DNA of 64,000 nt from Certhia americana (Eukaryota > Chordata > Aves > Passeriformes > Certhiidae). The stretch's first letter is position 1. Every line of letters begins with the position of its first letter. The DNA is taken from assembly GCA_018697195.1 (NCBI GenBank), contig CM031858.1, forward strand, positions 106,893,277-106,957,276, read 5' to 3'. Below, piece by piece: positions 28,301 through 38,400 of this stretch. The position numbers were made by a program, and so were the translations under genes. Below the pieces are notes generated by a model. It saw only the letters and a list, made by a program, of their open reading frames with translations, was not told where the DNA came from and did not search any database.

Positions 28301-31300
28301 AGAGATTTCTTTTCCCTCCAGAAGCTACTAAGATTTAAACAATGTGGTTTCTCTCTGTGGCTTTTTTCTTGGACAGAGTTATACAAGCTAGGCAATGTGC
28401 CTAATCCTTCTGCACACGCTGTACCAAAACAGACAATAAGTCATTTTTAGACACTGTAAAAACATCTTTTTGAAATTATCTTATTGCTAGCACTTTCTTA
28501 ATAATTCTACAAGTGAGGCTTAAAAAAGCCACCATACTTTACCTTACGCCCTGTGAAAGCTGCACGATGGAGTGGAGTGTCCCCCATGTCATTCAGCACA
28601 TTCACATCTGCACCAGCCTAAACAGTGAGACCAAAAGACATCTGAATGTCCTTCCAACCAGAACTACAGAGCTATTCCTCTGACTGGGGGGAAGGAGAGA
28701 CAGGACACTAATGCAGACCTCATGGCAACTGTAACACAGCTATGCTGGAAACAGGACAGAGTACGTATCTAAGATTCACAGCCAATATTCTCTCAATTGC
28801 TTCAAAAAGAAAAAGTCCCCTGCATTCTTCCAGGCACACTTTGAAGAAGAGGGTATATGGAAAGTAAGTTTAATACAAGGGGTAAGGGCTGTTGTTGCCT
28901 TGGCTTTTGTTTGGCTTGGGTTGTTTGGGGTTTTGTAGCTCTTCCCATTTAATCTCTCCCCCTTTTGTCACATACTTTCTCCATTCCATACCTTTTACCT
29001 GAACGGAGGAGTGTTTGCCATGCTGGCCAGGCACTCTTCCAAGAAACCAAGAAATCCTATCCTTCTTTCATTAAGTATTTCTTCTATACAACTCTACCTA
29101 ACCTCTCAAAGGGTCAAAGAGAGGGCAGGACACACTTAACTTCATCACATATGTTTAGATCACATGATTTAGCCAGGTCAGTGCTGCCTGCCTAAAGTTA
29201 ACTGATGAACCTGACTAGTTCTAGAGCTTGTTTCTGATAATGCCTCCTTCATTTGCACTTTGCACAAGTACACACTTATATATGCCTAGCTTTCAGAAGT
29301 GCACAGCCTCACTTATTTCTCACCTTGTTCTTTAAATAATACCTTTTAAAGAGCCCTATCAAGGAACTAGAAGTACAAAGTCGCATATATTCTTCCAACT
29401 CTTGAAGTTGGATGCTTGATAAATGCATTAAGTGATAAAACTTTACCTTTTGCTTTACGTAGCCCACTTGAAATGAAAATGGCATTATTTACTGAGCAAA
29501 TGTGTAGGCTAGAGAAGAATTTCTCAAATACATCTCAAATTTCTTTCCTCTTTTAAAGTCTGAATTATGCTGGTAGCTTTTAATCTTAATGAAATTCAAG
29601 TTTAGATTAGCTTTGCCCTTGAGCCTGTTTATCATGCTCCTGCCATCCAGCAAAATCTTTCAAATATGAAAGAGGATCTAATAAGATAGGTTGAAGCTAC
29701 CCTGAGAGAAAAAAAAAATAAAATAACTCAGTCAGAAACCACATAGTCACTGCATTGGCAGTGGCTATGCAAATACAAACAGATAAGTTTTGAGGTCCAT
29801 TGTTTCAAAATTCATCACACAGTTCATTACTTCAAAGATGTTAAAAAGAAATAATGAGTTAAACTGTATTAGCCTATGCCTGAAAGAAACACATGCAGGC
29901 TACTTTGCACAAAATTCTGGGCATACTTCTATGCACAATATAGAATTAGATAATGCAGCTTTTTTTTTGCATTTGAGACCCTTGAGCCTTTTCTACAGCT
30001 CAGTAACTAAAATTGCCTTAAGTACTTTATGTACTACAGTAAACTCAAACTGTTGTGTAATCAAACTGTTGAAGTAATTGCATTACTGGTATCACATGCT
30101 GGCTTATTATATACAGATACCCACTAGGCTTCAAAAAAACTGAGCTTTCACCAATACATATCTATAAATTGCACGTCTTTAGTTCCTACATGCATAGTTA
30201 CACTCCAAGAGAAAACCAGCTAAGTACCAATAATTGTAAAAACTGCTCAGAGTAAGGGCTGCATTGCTACTGCATACCCTTCCCCTGTCACTATTTTGGG
30301 TCCTTCTAAACCAGGCCTATTTTAATTTCACAACTGTCAGTTATGTCTATGTTACATGTAGACAAATTGTAGAAGTGCCTCTGTCTCTCTGCAAAGCCTC
30401 CATTCTTCTATCACAAAAACCTGAACAAACACTAAATTATTCTAGCCTTACACAGACAGGAAAACAGATATATACCTTCAGCAAATCCTCTACCACAACA
30501 GCATGTCCAAAGTAGCAAGCAAGGTGAAGGGGTGTCCAACCCATATTAGACTTACTTCTGCCTAAAAGAAAAAACAGGTAAATTAAGTTTTCATCACACA
30601 GGATAAAACAGATATTGTCATGTGCTTGGTTGTCACAGATGACCATGCTTCACAGTTGCAGAGGAACAAGGAGGCTGGAAGCATAAATACTACTCATATT
30701 ATTTAAATTACTAAATCAGGAAACAGTTTGATAAAGCTGGATTCAAATCTAAAAAAACCCTGAAACCCCAAAAAACAAAACACCAAAACAAACTAACAAA
30801 CCCAACAAAATCAACCCCAAAAAACCCAAACAAAAAAACCCCCACAACCTTCTGAAAGGGAAAACTCATGTCACCTGACTGAGAATAAAACTTTCCTTTG
30901 CATGTAACACCTTTCAATACTAGCAAGAAGCTTCAGCTACTTTCATTCTTCATTCACTATGAAAATGGCACATGCAAGTACATTTTTCTCTTGTTTATCA
31001 AAAAACTCTTCGATTTACACAATTTTATTTTCTTCACACAAATGAGAGGTAAGACAACCCATCTTTCAAACAAATTATTCAAGATAAAATAGGTAGAACG
31101 ACCTAATGTTGAAGCTTTTTGTCATCAGGCTTTTTTGTTGCCTTGTGCCTTACTCAGTTTTAATAAAGACAGCCTCATTAAGTAATGTGCTTTGAAATCT
31201 TTATGAACAGTAGAACTATGTATCATCTACAGCTCTAAGCTGCAGAATGATAAAGCACAGACAGGAAGCAGGCATAGAAATGACCATGCACAGGAAAATA

Positions 31301-34300
31301 TGATTTACGCTTTAAAGAGCATTTAAAACATGACCTGGAGGACAGGCTGTATGAAATGCAACAACTCTCTTACAATCATTTCTTTAAAAGCAAGATATTA
31401 AAGCATTAAAGATTCCTAAAGTTAACAACTCACTTTACTTTCCAACTGCAACACTCAACTGTATTAAGCAAAGGCAACCTCTGATTTGTTTTTTCGAAGC
31501 AACACATCATTAGAGTACACATTACAGTGTCATCTAAAAGCTATCATTTTTTACTTGGAAGAAAAATTAAAATAAGGCAGTAGAAATTGTTTTGAAATCA
31601 CTGCCACCATTAAGTTTTCTTCTGTCATATAAGCTCAAGTACTGAGGCATGGAACATGCATAACATAAGTTTGCCCTGAGGAAACAAGCCACAAGCACAA
31701 GGAAAATAAACTGTTCATCTTGAAAGTTCATCATCTTTTCTGCTCTCATATTAAAAATTAACAGCATGTGGTTCAAAGCTGAAATGTTTTCCCATTTCTC
31801 AAAACTGTTTCCAGCTAACATTCTTGCTCTTTATTGACAACTTCTTTTATAATTTGATTCTCTTTCTTCTCAACTCCTGTTGTTTCCAACCTCAGATTTA
31901 GATCTTTCCCTCATTACAGTCTGGCCTCCAACAGCGCTCCTACCTATGTCATTGATGGGCCAAAGTATCACTAACTTGTGTGGATCACTAACTCCGGGGC
32001 TATTTATGTTGGATAACATACTAAAGGGACTTCACTCAGCCCTCAGTCCTGTAGGGAATAAGATTCATTCAAAGAATACAAAAGAGATCTGCACTGAATT
32101 CATACAATTAGCCTGGAACAGTCATTAGTTAACAGCACTGACAAGACGGTGTTACTGCCAAGGAATTCAGTCATGAAAAAAAAAAAACCAGGAACCCGTC
32201 CAGATCTGTAGTTCTTACTGTATAAAGTAAGAACAGGCACTTGTTCTGCATCCACTCTAAATGTTTGCATTTCTGATGTTAGCTGACCATTCATTTCTCA
32301 AGCTTTTGAGGTGTTACTTCTCTTCAAAGTGACCACAAGTGTTTGTACTTTTTTTATTATTATTTTAAACCATGACACCATTACACTAGAGAGAATGCCA
32401 GGATAGGAAAGGAAAAATAAGGTAATTCCAACAAAAACCATAATTCTTCTCCCTCTTACACACAGCTCTTTGCTTTAATGCCAGTTAACTCTAAGTCTGA
32501 AGTGCTACCATTTGTTCAGAGAATGGAGACAAGGTAGGCAGTAATCTTCCAGCTGTGGGCTGCTAGGCAGTCATTCAAATGTGTATTTCGCCATAACACA
32601 CTACTGACCATTAACCTCAACCTCACCTTACAAAGTTTTTACTTTGAAAATTCCTAGATATGCTATTTTCTTGTATTTAAGTAGAATGAGCCAACAGAAA
32701 TGGCCTTAGAAAACATGATTATTTTGGATGAAACCTGTGTTGGATGAAACCAGTGAACTGAGGAACCCAAAAAGAGTTCAGATCATTTGGCTAAATTTTC
32801 CTCAAGCAAATCCTGCTTATCTGCAAGCACTGGCTGGGCAGAATACAGTCACAACACAGTAAGTACAGGAAGCCTGAATTTATTTTCTCTTCCTTCACTT
32901 CGGTTGAAATTGTGATGTTTAGGATCACTGCTGTCAGACTTGACACTTATGAATATACAGCACATACAGCCTCAGATGTAGGTTTCCTCTGAAAAGACAA
33001 GGAGAAGATGTCAAAGACAGGCTTTGACACCCAGGCATATCAACTTGCCAGACTTATGGCTACCAAGGCACACCCTGCAGGAAGTTTACCCCTCCAGTAC
33101 AGCCTCCCACCTGCTCCAGAAGCACTTTATTCCAAGCCAAGTGGCACTGCTGTATCAGATGCAAATCCTGAAGGAACTGCTACAGAGCTGAAGATATTCC
33201 CCACACCCTGACTTTCTAGAGACATCTATTATCCAAGGTAATGAAGGAAGCAGAAGAGGCTGTCAGGAAGAGAAAGAAGATTAAGGGCTGCAAAAAGACA
33301 GTTACAGCCTACAGTGTGTACTTTAGTTAATCATCAGGTTGTTATGCAATTACTATCTGGTGGTACCCAACAGATCAGAATTTGTAGAAAAACATAGTGG
33401 TTTGGCTAGTGAGGCAGCAGAATGACAAGGCCAGTTATACAGCAGAGGCTGTTTGGCCTGAATTTGTTTTAGACTGTTTCCAGTGGAACACTCTATGGGA
33501 ACAAAGTCAGTCTCTGAAACCTGACTGCAGAAGAATAGAGATTGAACTCTGAAGTCTCACACAACTAGAGCAGTTCCCCCAGATAACACTAATTACACTT
33601 CTATGTCCTCTAACATTTAGAAGAATTGAAACTTCAAAACCAGGGATTTCATGGTGAACAAAATCCATATTTGGAACTAGTTTAGGTAAAATATAATATC
33701 ATCAGCACATTCCCGCTAGCTTCCTAGACCTCCCATTAGCAAGCGAGTATTAACTAGCTGGCATGTACTGCTAAACTAGAAGAACAGCTAAGCACCATCT
33801 TTCACTTCATTATCTGGGTCTTTTCTATGCTGAAGACTTTCTGACCAGTAAGCCATTTGCTTGATATAATAGATGGCAGATTATTCCACTTTATTATGCT
33901 TTCTTGACTTCAGATTATGTGTAAGAACATATCAGAGACACTCTAAAATCTCTTCTAAGCACAAGAGACTTCAGGTATTTATTTATGGGAACTGTTGCAT
34001 GAATCTTAAGGCACTTTTATTCCAANNNNNNNNNNTTATTTATGGGAACTGTTGCATGAATCTTAAGGCACTTTTATTCCAATTATTTAGGCAGTATACA
34101 TGCCTTGAATATTTACCAAGGATATACTTCTGAGGGTGGAGGACTTCAGCTTCATCAAGGTATATTTGGTTCCCCTTTGAGTTATGAACTAGCTTCCCAA
34201 AGATGATGTAGCAAGAGCTTGTGTTTCACAACTTCTTTTTCTGAGGTGAGTACATTAACCATTGAGAAAACACAAACACAGCTGAGTAGTCAAACAAAAC

Positions 34301-35405
34301 AATAAGTAAGCTGATGATTAAGAACAAGACTTGGGAAAGGGATAGAGCTTGTTCAGGTAACAGGAATCCCTGCCCTTTAGGGCAAGGTGCTCCCTTCTGT
34401 TATGGTTGAGAGGAAGCACAGTTGATCTCTCAGCTCTCCCTCTGTAGCACTTTCTTCTCAGTGCTGCTAAACAGTTAAATGCCAAACAACGGAATACCAG
34501 CTTGGGTAGAAAGAGTGGGATTCACATCCACAGCTGGGAAGCAACCAGAAACACACTCATGTAAATAAAGACAGATATAAAGCTACTCAAATAACAAAGT
34601 AAGGCAGTCTGCAATTGCTAGCAAGCTTGCAAATCTAGCCCCAGTTTGAAGTATCAATGCACAGACAACAAGTTGCTGAGCCACAAATGGCCAAAGACCC
34701 AGACACAGATGAAGAGCAGTCAGTTTCATTTCCCAAGTAACCTAATGTTCTGCTAGAAGTAAGAAATATACATTTATCCCAAACATTTTTGCAAGTGGCA
34801 AAAAACGTAACGCTTCTACTGTGTGGCAGCAAAATATGGGCCTTAAAAAAAACCCCAAAATAAAAAACTCTTACAGAGCAGAGTACAAATGAGTGACCTG
34901 ATCTAATCTTCTCTGCAGCTCTGATGAAAGCTATTTACCTCCCAGAACAATCCCTGGGCACCACAATCTGTTTTGTTTAGTATTCTAAAGCTATAACGTT
35001 GGCATAAGCATGAACACAGGCAAAAAGAGGTACTGATCCTTTGTCTCATTGACACTTCCAGTGTCTGTGAATTATGATGAGTTTTTCTGTACACTGCAAC
35101 TATCCATACTCTTTTATTGTCTCTCCTCTATGCAAATATGCCCTTAAGGCACTATGTAAAAGCTATTTAAGTGGGTTTTTATTACTCAACTGAGCACTCC
35201 AAAGAAAGCAAGATATCACTATCAGTTTCACTACATGTGACTTCAACAGCAAGATTACAAACATTTGAGGAAGGCTACTAACCTTTACAGTTGATATCAA
35301 AGCTTATTTCTCCTTTGTCCATGCTATCCAACAGCTGCTTAACTTCTTCAACATTTCCATTTCTAGCATCATGGAGAAGCTGCTGTTCTGCTTCTGTAGT
35401 CATCT
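13243..35405 (-). CDS. OSBPL1A: OSBPL1A (ORP1L), N-terminal half, 14 coding exons; gene continues beyond left edge
   Basis: Oxysterol-binding protein-related protein 1, long form. In mammals this is a late-endosome/lysosome cholesterol sensor that binds Rab7 and contacts the ER protein VAP. Fourteen minus-strand exons with GT-AG borders join without a frame break into 430 codons: 35283-35403, 30476-30561, 28543-28617, 27670-27781, 26442-26527, 23028-23172, 22232-22299, 22107-22151, 20574-20647, 20429-20492, 19412-19513, 17816-17938, 15941-16022 and 13243-13349. Residues about 1-210 hold ankyrin repeats (GWTPLHLA, GDTPLHRAAF, GNTPLHCAAY). Residues about 235-335 are the PH domain, starting near RRYEGLLWK and ending near WLEAIE. 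Residues about 367-430 begin the helical linker. The ORD and FFAT-like region were searched for by eye in 1-13242 and not found. The neighbours IMPACT and HRH4 support orthology. The name is from recall of the mammalian protein; confidence is high because order, exon phases and motifs all agree. Confidence 0.95.
13350..15940 (-). other. OSBPL1A: OSBPL1A intron, coding exons 13-14
   Basis: 2.6 kb of AT-rich intron. I see no named repeat, RNA gene or additional exon. Confidence 0.65.
15941..16022 (-). CDS. OSBPL1A: OSBPL1A coding exon 13
   Basis: Residues 368-394 plus one base (82 bp). It reads KAQACQQRLSKEVSDFLAMV, a predicted amphipathic coiled-coil helix after the PH domain. The acceptor is TGTCTTTCAG and the donor GTAAAG. 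Confidence 0.93.
16023..17815 (-). other. OSBPL1A: OSBPL1A intron, coding exons 12-13
   Basis: 1.8 kb intron. Its centre is the CR1 copy at 16491-17195; I see nothing else in the flanks. Confidence 0.65.
16491..17195 (-). mobile_element. CR1 LINE fragment (reverse orientation)
   Basis: This reads on the plus strand as the reverse complement of a CR1 tail: CATAGAATGGTTTGGGTTGG, then AAGGGACCTTAAAGATCATC, the 'ccaccctggccttgaacacttccagggatgggg' block, 'aagaatttcttcccaatatc', 'cctctggacctgctctaac', and the 5'-ward 'cccagagctgtatgcagcattccaggtggggcctca' block. About 700 bp, lying in the intron between coding exons 12 and 13. Confidence 0.93.
17816..17938 (-). CDS. OSBPL1A: OSBPL1A coding exon 12 (end of PH domain, acidic stretch)
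   Basis: Residues 327-367 (123 bp, phase 0). It begins SWLEAIEDHSAYSTHYC, the C-terminal helix of the PH domain with its conserved Trp. An acidic serine-rich run SSDDEDDAVSVTDL follows, which could be a phosphorylation target (inference). The acceptor is TTTTTGCAG and the donor GTATGT. Confidence 0.95.
17939..19411 (-). other. OSBPL1A: OSBPL1A intron, coding exons 11-12
   Basis: 1.5 kb intron carrying the CR1 copy at 18366-18925. Nothing else is recognised. Confidence 0.65.
18366..18925 (-). mobile_element. CR1 LINE fragment (reverse orientation)
   Basis: It starts at GGATCACAGAGTAGCTGAGG, with CTGGCAGGGACCCCTGGAGG and TCATCTAGTCCAACCCCTCTGC, then the 'ttgaaaatcttcaaggatggagattccac' block and the 'ctccccttctccagactgagcag' block. 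This is the reverse complement of a CR1 3' half, about 560 bp and diverged. Confidence 0.92.
19412..19513 (-). CDS. OSBPL1A: OSBPL1A coding exon 11 (PH domain)
   Basis: Residues 293-326 (102 bp, phase 0). It includes VKSTDSCFFSVRCFDDTVHR and KIPKNSLPSQTRE. The acceptor is TTGCTCTAG and the donor GTAATA. Confidence 0.94.
19514..20428 (-). other. OSBPL1A: OSBPL1A intron, coding exons 10-11
   Basis: 0.9 kb AT-rich intron with a 14-A run near 19559-19572. I see no gene or named repeat. Confidence 0.6.
20429..20492 (-). CDS. OSBPL1A: OSBPL1A coding exon 10 (PH domain)
   Basis: Residues 271-292 (64 bp), reading ADAVNNDHRQGCKHLTQAVC. The upstream CTTTCAAAG acceptor is chosen because its first base completes a Gln codon; the AG two bases on would hit a stop. 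The donor is GTAGGA. Confidence 0.93.
20574..20647 (-). CDS. OSBPL1A: OSBPL1A coding exon 9 (PH domain)
   Basis: Residues 247-270 plus two bases (74 bp). It reads SRFFGWKLYWIVLEHGVLSW, strands 2-3 of the PH fold. The acceptor AG directly follows a run of 19 T on the minus strand. The donor is GTGAGT. A short intron of 81 bp follows. Confidence 0.95.
20648..22106 (-). other. OSBPL1A: OSBPL1A intron, coding exons 8-9, with a GC-richer segment
   Basis: 1.46 kb intron. It opens next to exon 9 with a 19-A run (20650-20668). Positions 20700-21290 are clearly richer in G+C than the flanks and could be an old retroelement fragment, but I cannot assign a family. The rest is AT-rich. Confidence 0.55.
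22107..22151 (-). CDS. OSBPL1A: OSBPL1A coding exon 8 (start of PH domain)
   Basis: Residues 232-246, a 45-bp micro-exon reading VVNKPLRRYEGLLWK. The intron before it is only 80 bp (22152-22231). The acceptor is CTGTGCAG and the donor GTATGG. RRYEG-LWK is the first strand of the PH domain. Confidence 0.92.
22232..22299 (-). CDS. OSBPL1A: OSBPL1A coding exon 7
   Basis: Residues 209-231 (68 bp). It encodes DQTPLDLAQGAEMKLILA and then GKTGK. Two donors are visible: GCAG|GTAAAA at 22245 and AAAG|GTAGGA at 22231. Only the second keeps the frame into exon 8. It adds about two residues (KT) relative to the human Gly-Asn-Lys as I recall it. Confidence 0.85.
22300..23027 (-). other. OSBPL1A: OSBPL1A intron, coding exons 6-7
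   Basis: 0.7 kb of intron. Nothing recognisable beyond the splice sites. Confidence 0.6.
23028..23172 (-). CDS. OSBPL1A: OSBPL1A coding exon 6 (ankyrin repeat 3)
   Basis: Residues 161-208 plus one base (145 bp). It contains DINCTDQMGNTPLHCAAYRA and the following ALKLLKNGADPKIKN, a full ankyrin repeat. The acceptor is TTTTTTTCTAG and the donor GTGAGT. Confidence 0.96.
23504..23600. repeat. Local tandem duplication, two copies
   Basis: CTGCCCAGTTCTCTACTGTC through TTCATAGAA (23504-23547) recurs at 23559-23600 with one 2-base difference. Near-identity over about 42 bases implies a recent duplication, or an assembly error. Confidence 0.85.
24000..24052 (+). mobile_element. Short CR1 tail fragment
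   Basis: GGGGCTGGACTGAATGATCT, then AAGAGGTCCCTTCCAGCCCA and AACCATTTCATG, which is the terminal 50 bases of a CR1 element in plus orientation. Confidence 0.78.
25425..25615 (+). mobile_element. Possible ancient CR1-like LINE remnant
   Basis: The order 'ctgtgtacagttctggttctc', 'aggacagcacaaaaagtccaaat', 'aaggatgaccaaag' and 'cattagaaagacaa' follows the CR1/L2 segment that normally reads 'gtacagttctgg...ccagaggagggccacaaagatgat'. Divergence is high, so the call is weak. Confidence 0.45.
26442..26527 (-). CDS. OSBPL1A: OSBPL1A coding exon 5
   Basis: Residues 132-160 (86 bp). It encodes a charged helix, VERTQERKLEELLLGAAREG, between the ankyrin pairs. It is preceded on the minus strand by a T13 tract and AAACAG, with a GTAAGA donor. 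Confidence 0.94.
26528..27669 (-). other. OSBPL1A: OSBPL1A intron, coding exons 4-5
   Basis: 1.1 kb AT-rich intron with a 13-A run by exon 5. No other element is seen. Confidence 0.6.
27670..27781 (-). CDS. OSBPL1A: OSBPL1A coding exon 4
   Basis: Residues 95-131 plus one base (112 bp). It begins EVVMLLLQYNADPSIVNGSG, the second half of ankyrin repeat 2 and its loop. The acceptor is GTCTTTCAG and the donor GTAACT. Confidence 0.94.
27782..28542 (-). other. OSBPL1A: OSBPL1A intron, coding exons 3-4
   Basis: 0.76 kb intron in which I see nothing recognisable. Confidence 0.6.
28543..28617 (-). CDS. OSBPL1A: OSBPL1A coding exon 3 (ankyrin repeat 2)
   Basis: Residues 70-94, phase 0 at both ends (75 bp). 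It encodes AGADVNVLNDMGDTPLHRAA, the loop of repeat 1 and the core of repeat 2. The acceptor is TGTTTAG and the donor GTAAAG. Confidence 0.95.
28618..30475 (-). other. OSBPL1A: OSBPL1A intron, coding exons 2-3
   Basis: 1.9 kb of AT-rich intron. No repeat or RNA gene is recognised. Confidence 0.6.
30476..30561 (-). CDS. OSBPL1A: OSBPL1A coding exon 2 (ankyrin repeat 1)
   Basis: Residues 41-69. The acceptor TTCTTTTAG precedes 30561. A split Gly codon joins it to exon 1. It reads GRSKSN-GWTPLHLACYFGH, the TPLH core of the first ankyrin repeat, and ends in-phase at a GTATATATC donor. Confidence 0.95.
30752..30850. repeat. A/C-rich low-complexity tract
   Basis: About 100 bases almost entirely A and C (AACAAAACACCAAAACAAAC and similar), so G/T-only on the transcribed OSBPL1A strand. 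No fixed unit length is visible. Confidence 0.8.
33979..34082. other. Assembly gap (10 N at 34026-34035) between identical 47-bp copies
   Basis: The 47 bases before the N run (33979-34025) are identical to the 47 bases after it (34036-34082). This is what two overlapping contig ends look like when they are placed side by side and not merged. The likely true sequence has one copy and no gap. It lies inside an intron and affects no exon. Confidence 0.93.
35283..35405 (-). CDS. OSBPL1A: OSBPL1A coding exon 1 (start codon)
   Basis: The ATG is at 35403 (reading down). The exon begins MTTEAEQQLLHDARNGN and ends in a Cys-Lys plus one base before a GT donor at 35282-35281. A TTTATTAG acceptor sits only two bases before the ATG, so at least one upstream non-coding exon must exist. 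Residues 1-40 form the capping helix of the ankyrin domain. An AGATG context gives a weak-to-moderate Kozak. Confidence 0.93.
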
Positions 35406-38400
35406 CTAATAAAATATAAGAAAGAAGAGATTTTTGCAATCGGTTATACTGCTGTAAATTAAGGCTTAAAATTACGTCACTTTTTGCTGTTATTTAATGA
35501 CTAACCCTGGTATGAGAAAGATAACTATTCTCTCTGTGAAACACACTTAATGCGCAAGCTGTTGCAACAGTCCAGCACTCAGGCTACTAAGAAGCATTAA
35601 AATTCCTCATACAAAGCAGTTAAATAATCAAATACCCATGTTTTCCAGCTTCTCTGTTTTCTAGGTTCTAAGGGTGGCTTGGGAGTTGAAACTCTATGCC
35701 ACAAACAAGGCAAGCTCTGCTACAAGCATAACCAGCATTTGCTTTTTCCTTACAAGGCCTTACCCTTATGCCTTAAGATTTCCAAAGTCAACAGGAATGA
35801 AAAAAAAAAAGTAACTAACTATGCATATCCATTAACCCAAGCATTACCTGAGAATTAATTGACAGTTATTTTGGCTGCCAGCCACGGGGAACGGAATGTC
35901 TTTGCATGGAGATGTCAGATACCCATCAGTGATTAGTACTATCATCTCCTGAGCTTGGGTATCTGAGTCCCTGAAACCTCAACTTGAAGGGGAATCAGGG
36001 ACTCAAGATAACTTTGTAGATTTGACCTTATTGTTAAGAAACACAACAGTACAATATAAGAAAGTTAACACACAGCTGTAAAAAAATCACTAATTAATTC
36101 TAATCCTACCATTGCTCTTGAACTGCAAAGGGAAAAAAATGGTATTTACATCCTTCAAAGAAGGGAGAAAACAAAACATTTTAACATAACTTTTTTAGAG
36201 CTCTCTACTAGATGGGGAGCCTTAGACCTTTGGACATGCAATACTGCTATTTACTGTGTCTTTTGAAGAATACAGTTACTAAGTGATGTCTTAACCAATC
36301 TTTTTCCATACTGAAATCACAATCTGAAGTTGGTTTGCCCATTTTTTTTCCTTTTGTTTTTTTTTTTTAATGCTATTACAACAACTACAACTGTATGAAG
36401 TTTAACAAGCTGAAATGCTAGACTCTGCATCTGGGACAGGGTAACCCTGGATATGTGTATAGACTGGGGAGTGAGATGCTGGAGAGTATCAGTGCAGAAA
36501 GGGACCTGAGGGTGAGTCCTGGTCGATGCCAAGTTGAACACAAGTCAGCAGTGCCCTGGCAGCCAGGAGGGCCAAGCATGTCCTGGGGGACGACATCAGG
36601 CACAGCATCACCAGCTGGGCAAGGGAGGGAATTGTCCTGCTCTGCTTTGCACTGGAGCAGCATCACCTCGAGTACTGGGGGCAGGTTTGAGCACCACAAT
36701 ATAAAAAAAGGCATTAAGCTATTAGAGAGTGTCCAAAGGAGAGCAACGAAGATGCTGAAATATTTGGAGGAGAAACTTTATAAAGGGATGCTGAGGTCAT
36801 TTGGTCTGTTCAGCCTGAAGGAGACTGAAGGGAGACCTCACTGCAGTCTTCCCCATTCTTATGGGGGAAAGCGGAGGGGCAGGTACCAATCTCTTAATTT
36901 TTGTGACGAGTGACAGGACTTGAGGAAAAAGCATGAAGCTGAGTCAGAGGAGATTTAGGTTGGGTATCAAGAAAAAGTATTTCACCCAGAGGGTGGTTGA
37001 GCATGGGAACAGGCTCCCCAGAAAGTGGCACAGCACTAAACCTGACAGAGCTGAAAAGAAGTGTTTGGACAATGCTCTCAGGCACATGGTGTGACTCAAG
37101 GAGCATCCTGCATAGTGCCAGGACATGGACTCGATGATCTTGATGGGTCTCTTCAACTCAGTTTATTCTATGATTAAACTAGACCTAGATACAGCATTGC
37201 CCTATTTAAATACACTGCTTTTAAGCTGTGTCAAGAAACTATGTTGAAAAGAGCTTCAAAAGACTGTGCTGCTATAAACAATGTATTGCTGTTGATACAA
37301 TTGGAAAACAGGAGACTCTGTCCAAATTTAGTGTCTCCAGTTTAGTGTGTTCACCTGACACACTAGGTTTACCAGGTCCTGCAGTGAGTTTATGATTACT
37401 GGCCTCACACAGCTAGCTTTCTTATACCAGCACAGGTTTCGATTGGTCCCGCAAACTTTACACTGCTTTTCTGGACAGGCAGCTTGATTGCACCACACAC
37501 ACTCACAGCTTAAATAGATGCAGGGAGCTCTTTGCCCATGGTAAGATAAGAAGCCACTCAGCAAGAAAAGAGACAGTGAGAACACTGGGTAAGGAACAGA
37601 AAGCCTGTAACAGTGGCAGATCCTGCAATATTCAAGAGTGAGGCAGAAATTAGAACAGGACAGACTGACAAAGAGCTAACAATACAGCAAAGAGAGGTTT
37701 CCCTTCCTTTTTCTCAATCAGCAAGGGCAGAGAGAGAATCTGTTTTCAAAGAATTCGACGAAGACTAAGCAAGCCCTTTCTAGCACATTTCAAAAGAACA
37801 GACTGGATCAGTCACCTGCCATCTACCACAGACACAGGATACAAATGCCTTCTCCAGAAGCAGTCAGCACTCTTGTTCATGCATGCTTTTCAGTTCTACC
37901 AGAAAACAAACCAAAACAGTACTAATTTTTCTGGCAGTTCTTGAGCCCTGAAGCTACTTTCTTCTTTAAATAGGAGTCTATCCACTTGTGGAGGCAACAC
38001 AGTACAGTTCATTGTTACTGGGACAGGTATTTTCCTCAGTGAATCAGTTCCAGCAGTGTCTAGAGAATGATCAAAATCATGTATGTCAATGCATTATCAG
38101 TCTGTAATACTATCCCTGAAGCTGAGTAATACAGTCTCAGTGGGACACAGAATGCAGCACTGAGAATCACACACACCAAAGATAACAGGGCAGTTAGACT
38201 CATTTTACTGGCTTAGCCATTGGGGAGAAGGAAGAAAAAAAGCAAAGCTCATCGTTCATTTTCACCCCCTCCTACACAGTATTGCTTTAGCCATGTCTCA
38301 GATGAGAAACACACACCTATCATTACCCTGTATCATTTGTCAACATCCCACATACTTAGCAGGTACGAATAGCAATGCACTTTCAATGCATTAAGAACCG

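Larger units (their letters stand above)
30562..35282 (-). other. OSBPL1A: OSBPL1A intron, coding exons 1-2
   Basis: 4.7 kb intron holding an A/C-only stretch (30752-30850) and the 10-N gap with its flanking duplication (33979-34082). I see no exon or named mobile element. Confidence 0.65.

Noticed and set aside
33008..33211. 67-codon plus-strand frame with balanced composition
   Set aside because: It is antisense in an intron, has no splice-linked partners and matches no family I know.
36455..36913. 152-codon plus-strand open frame
   Set aside because: It is CR1 sequence in a frame broken upstream and downstream, not a host gene.
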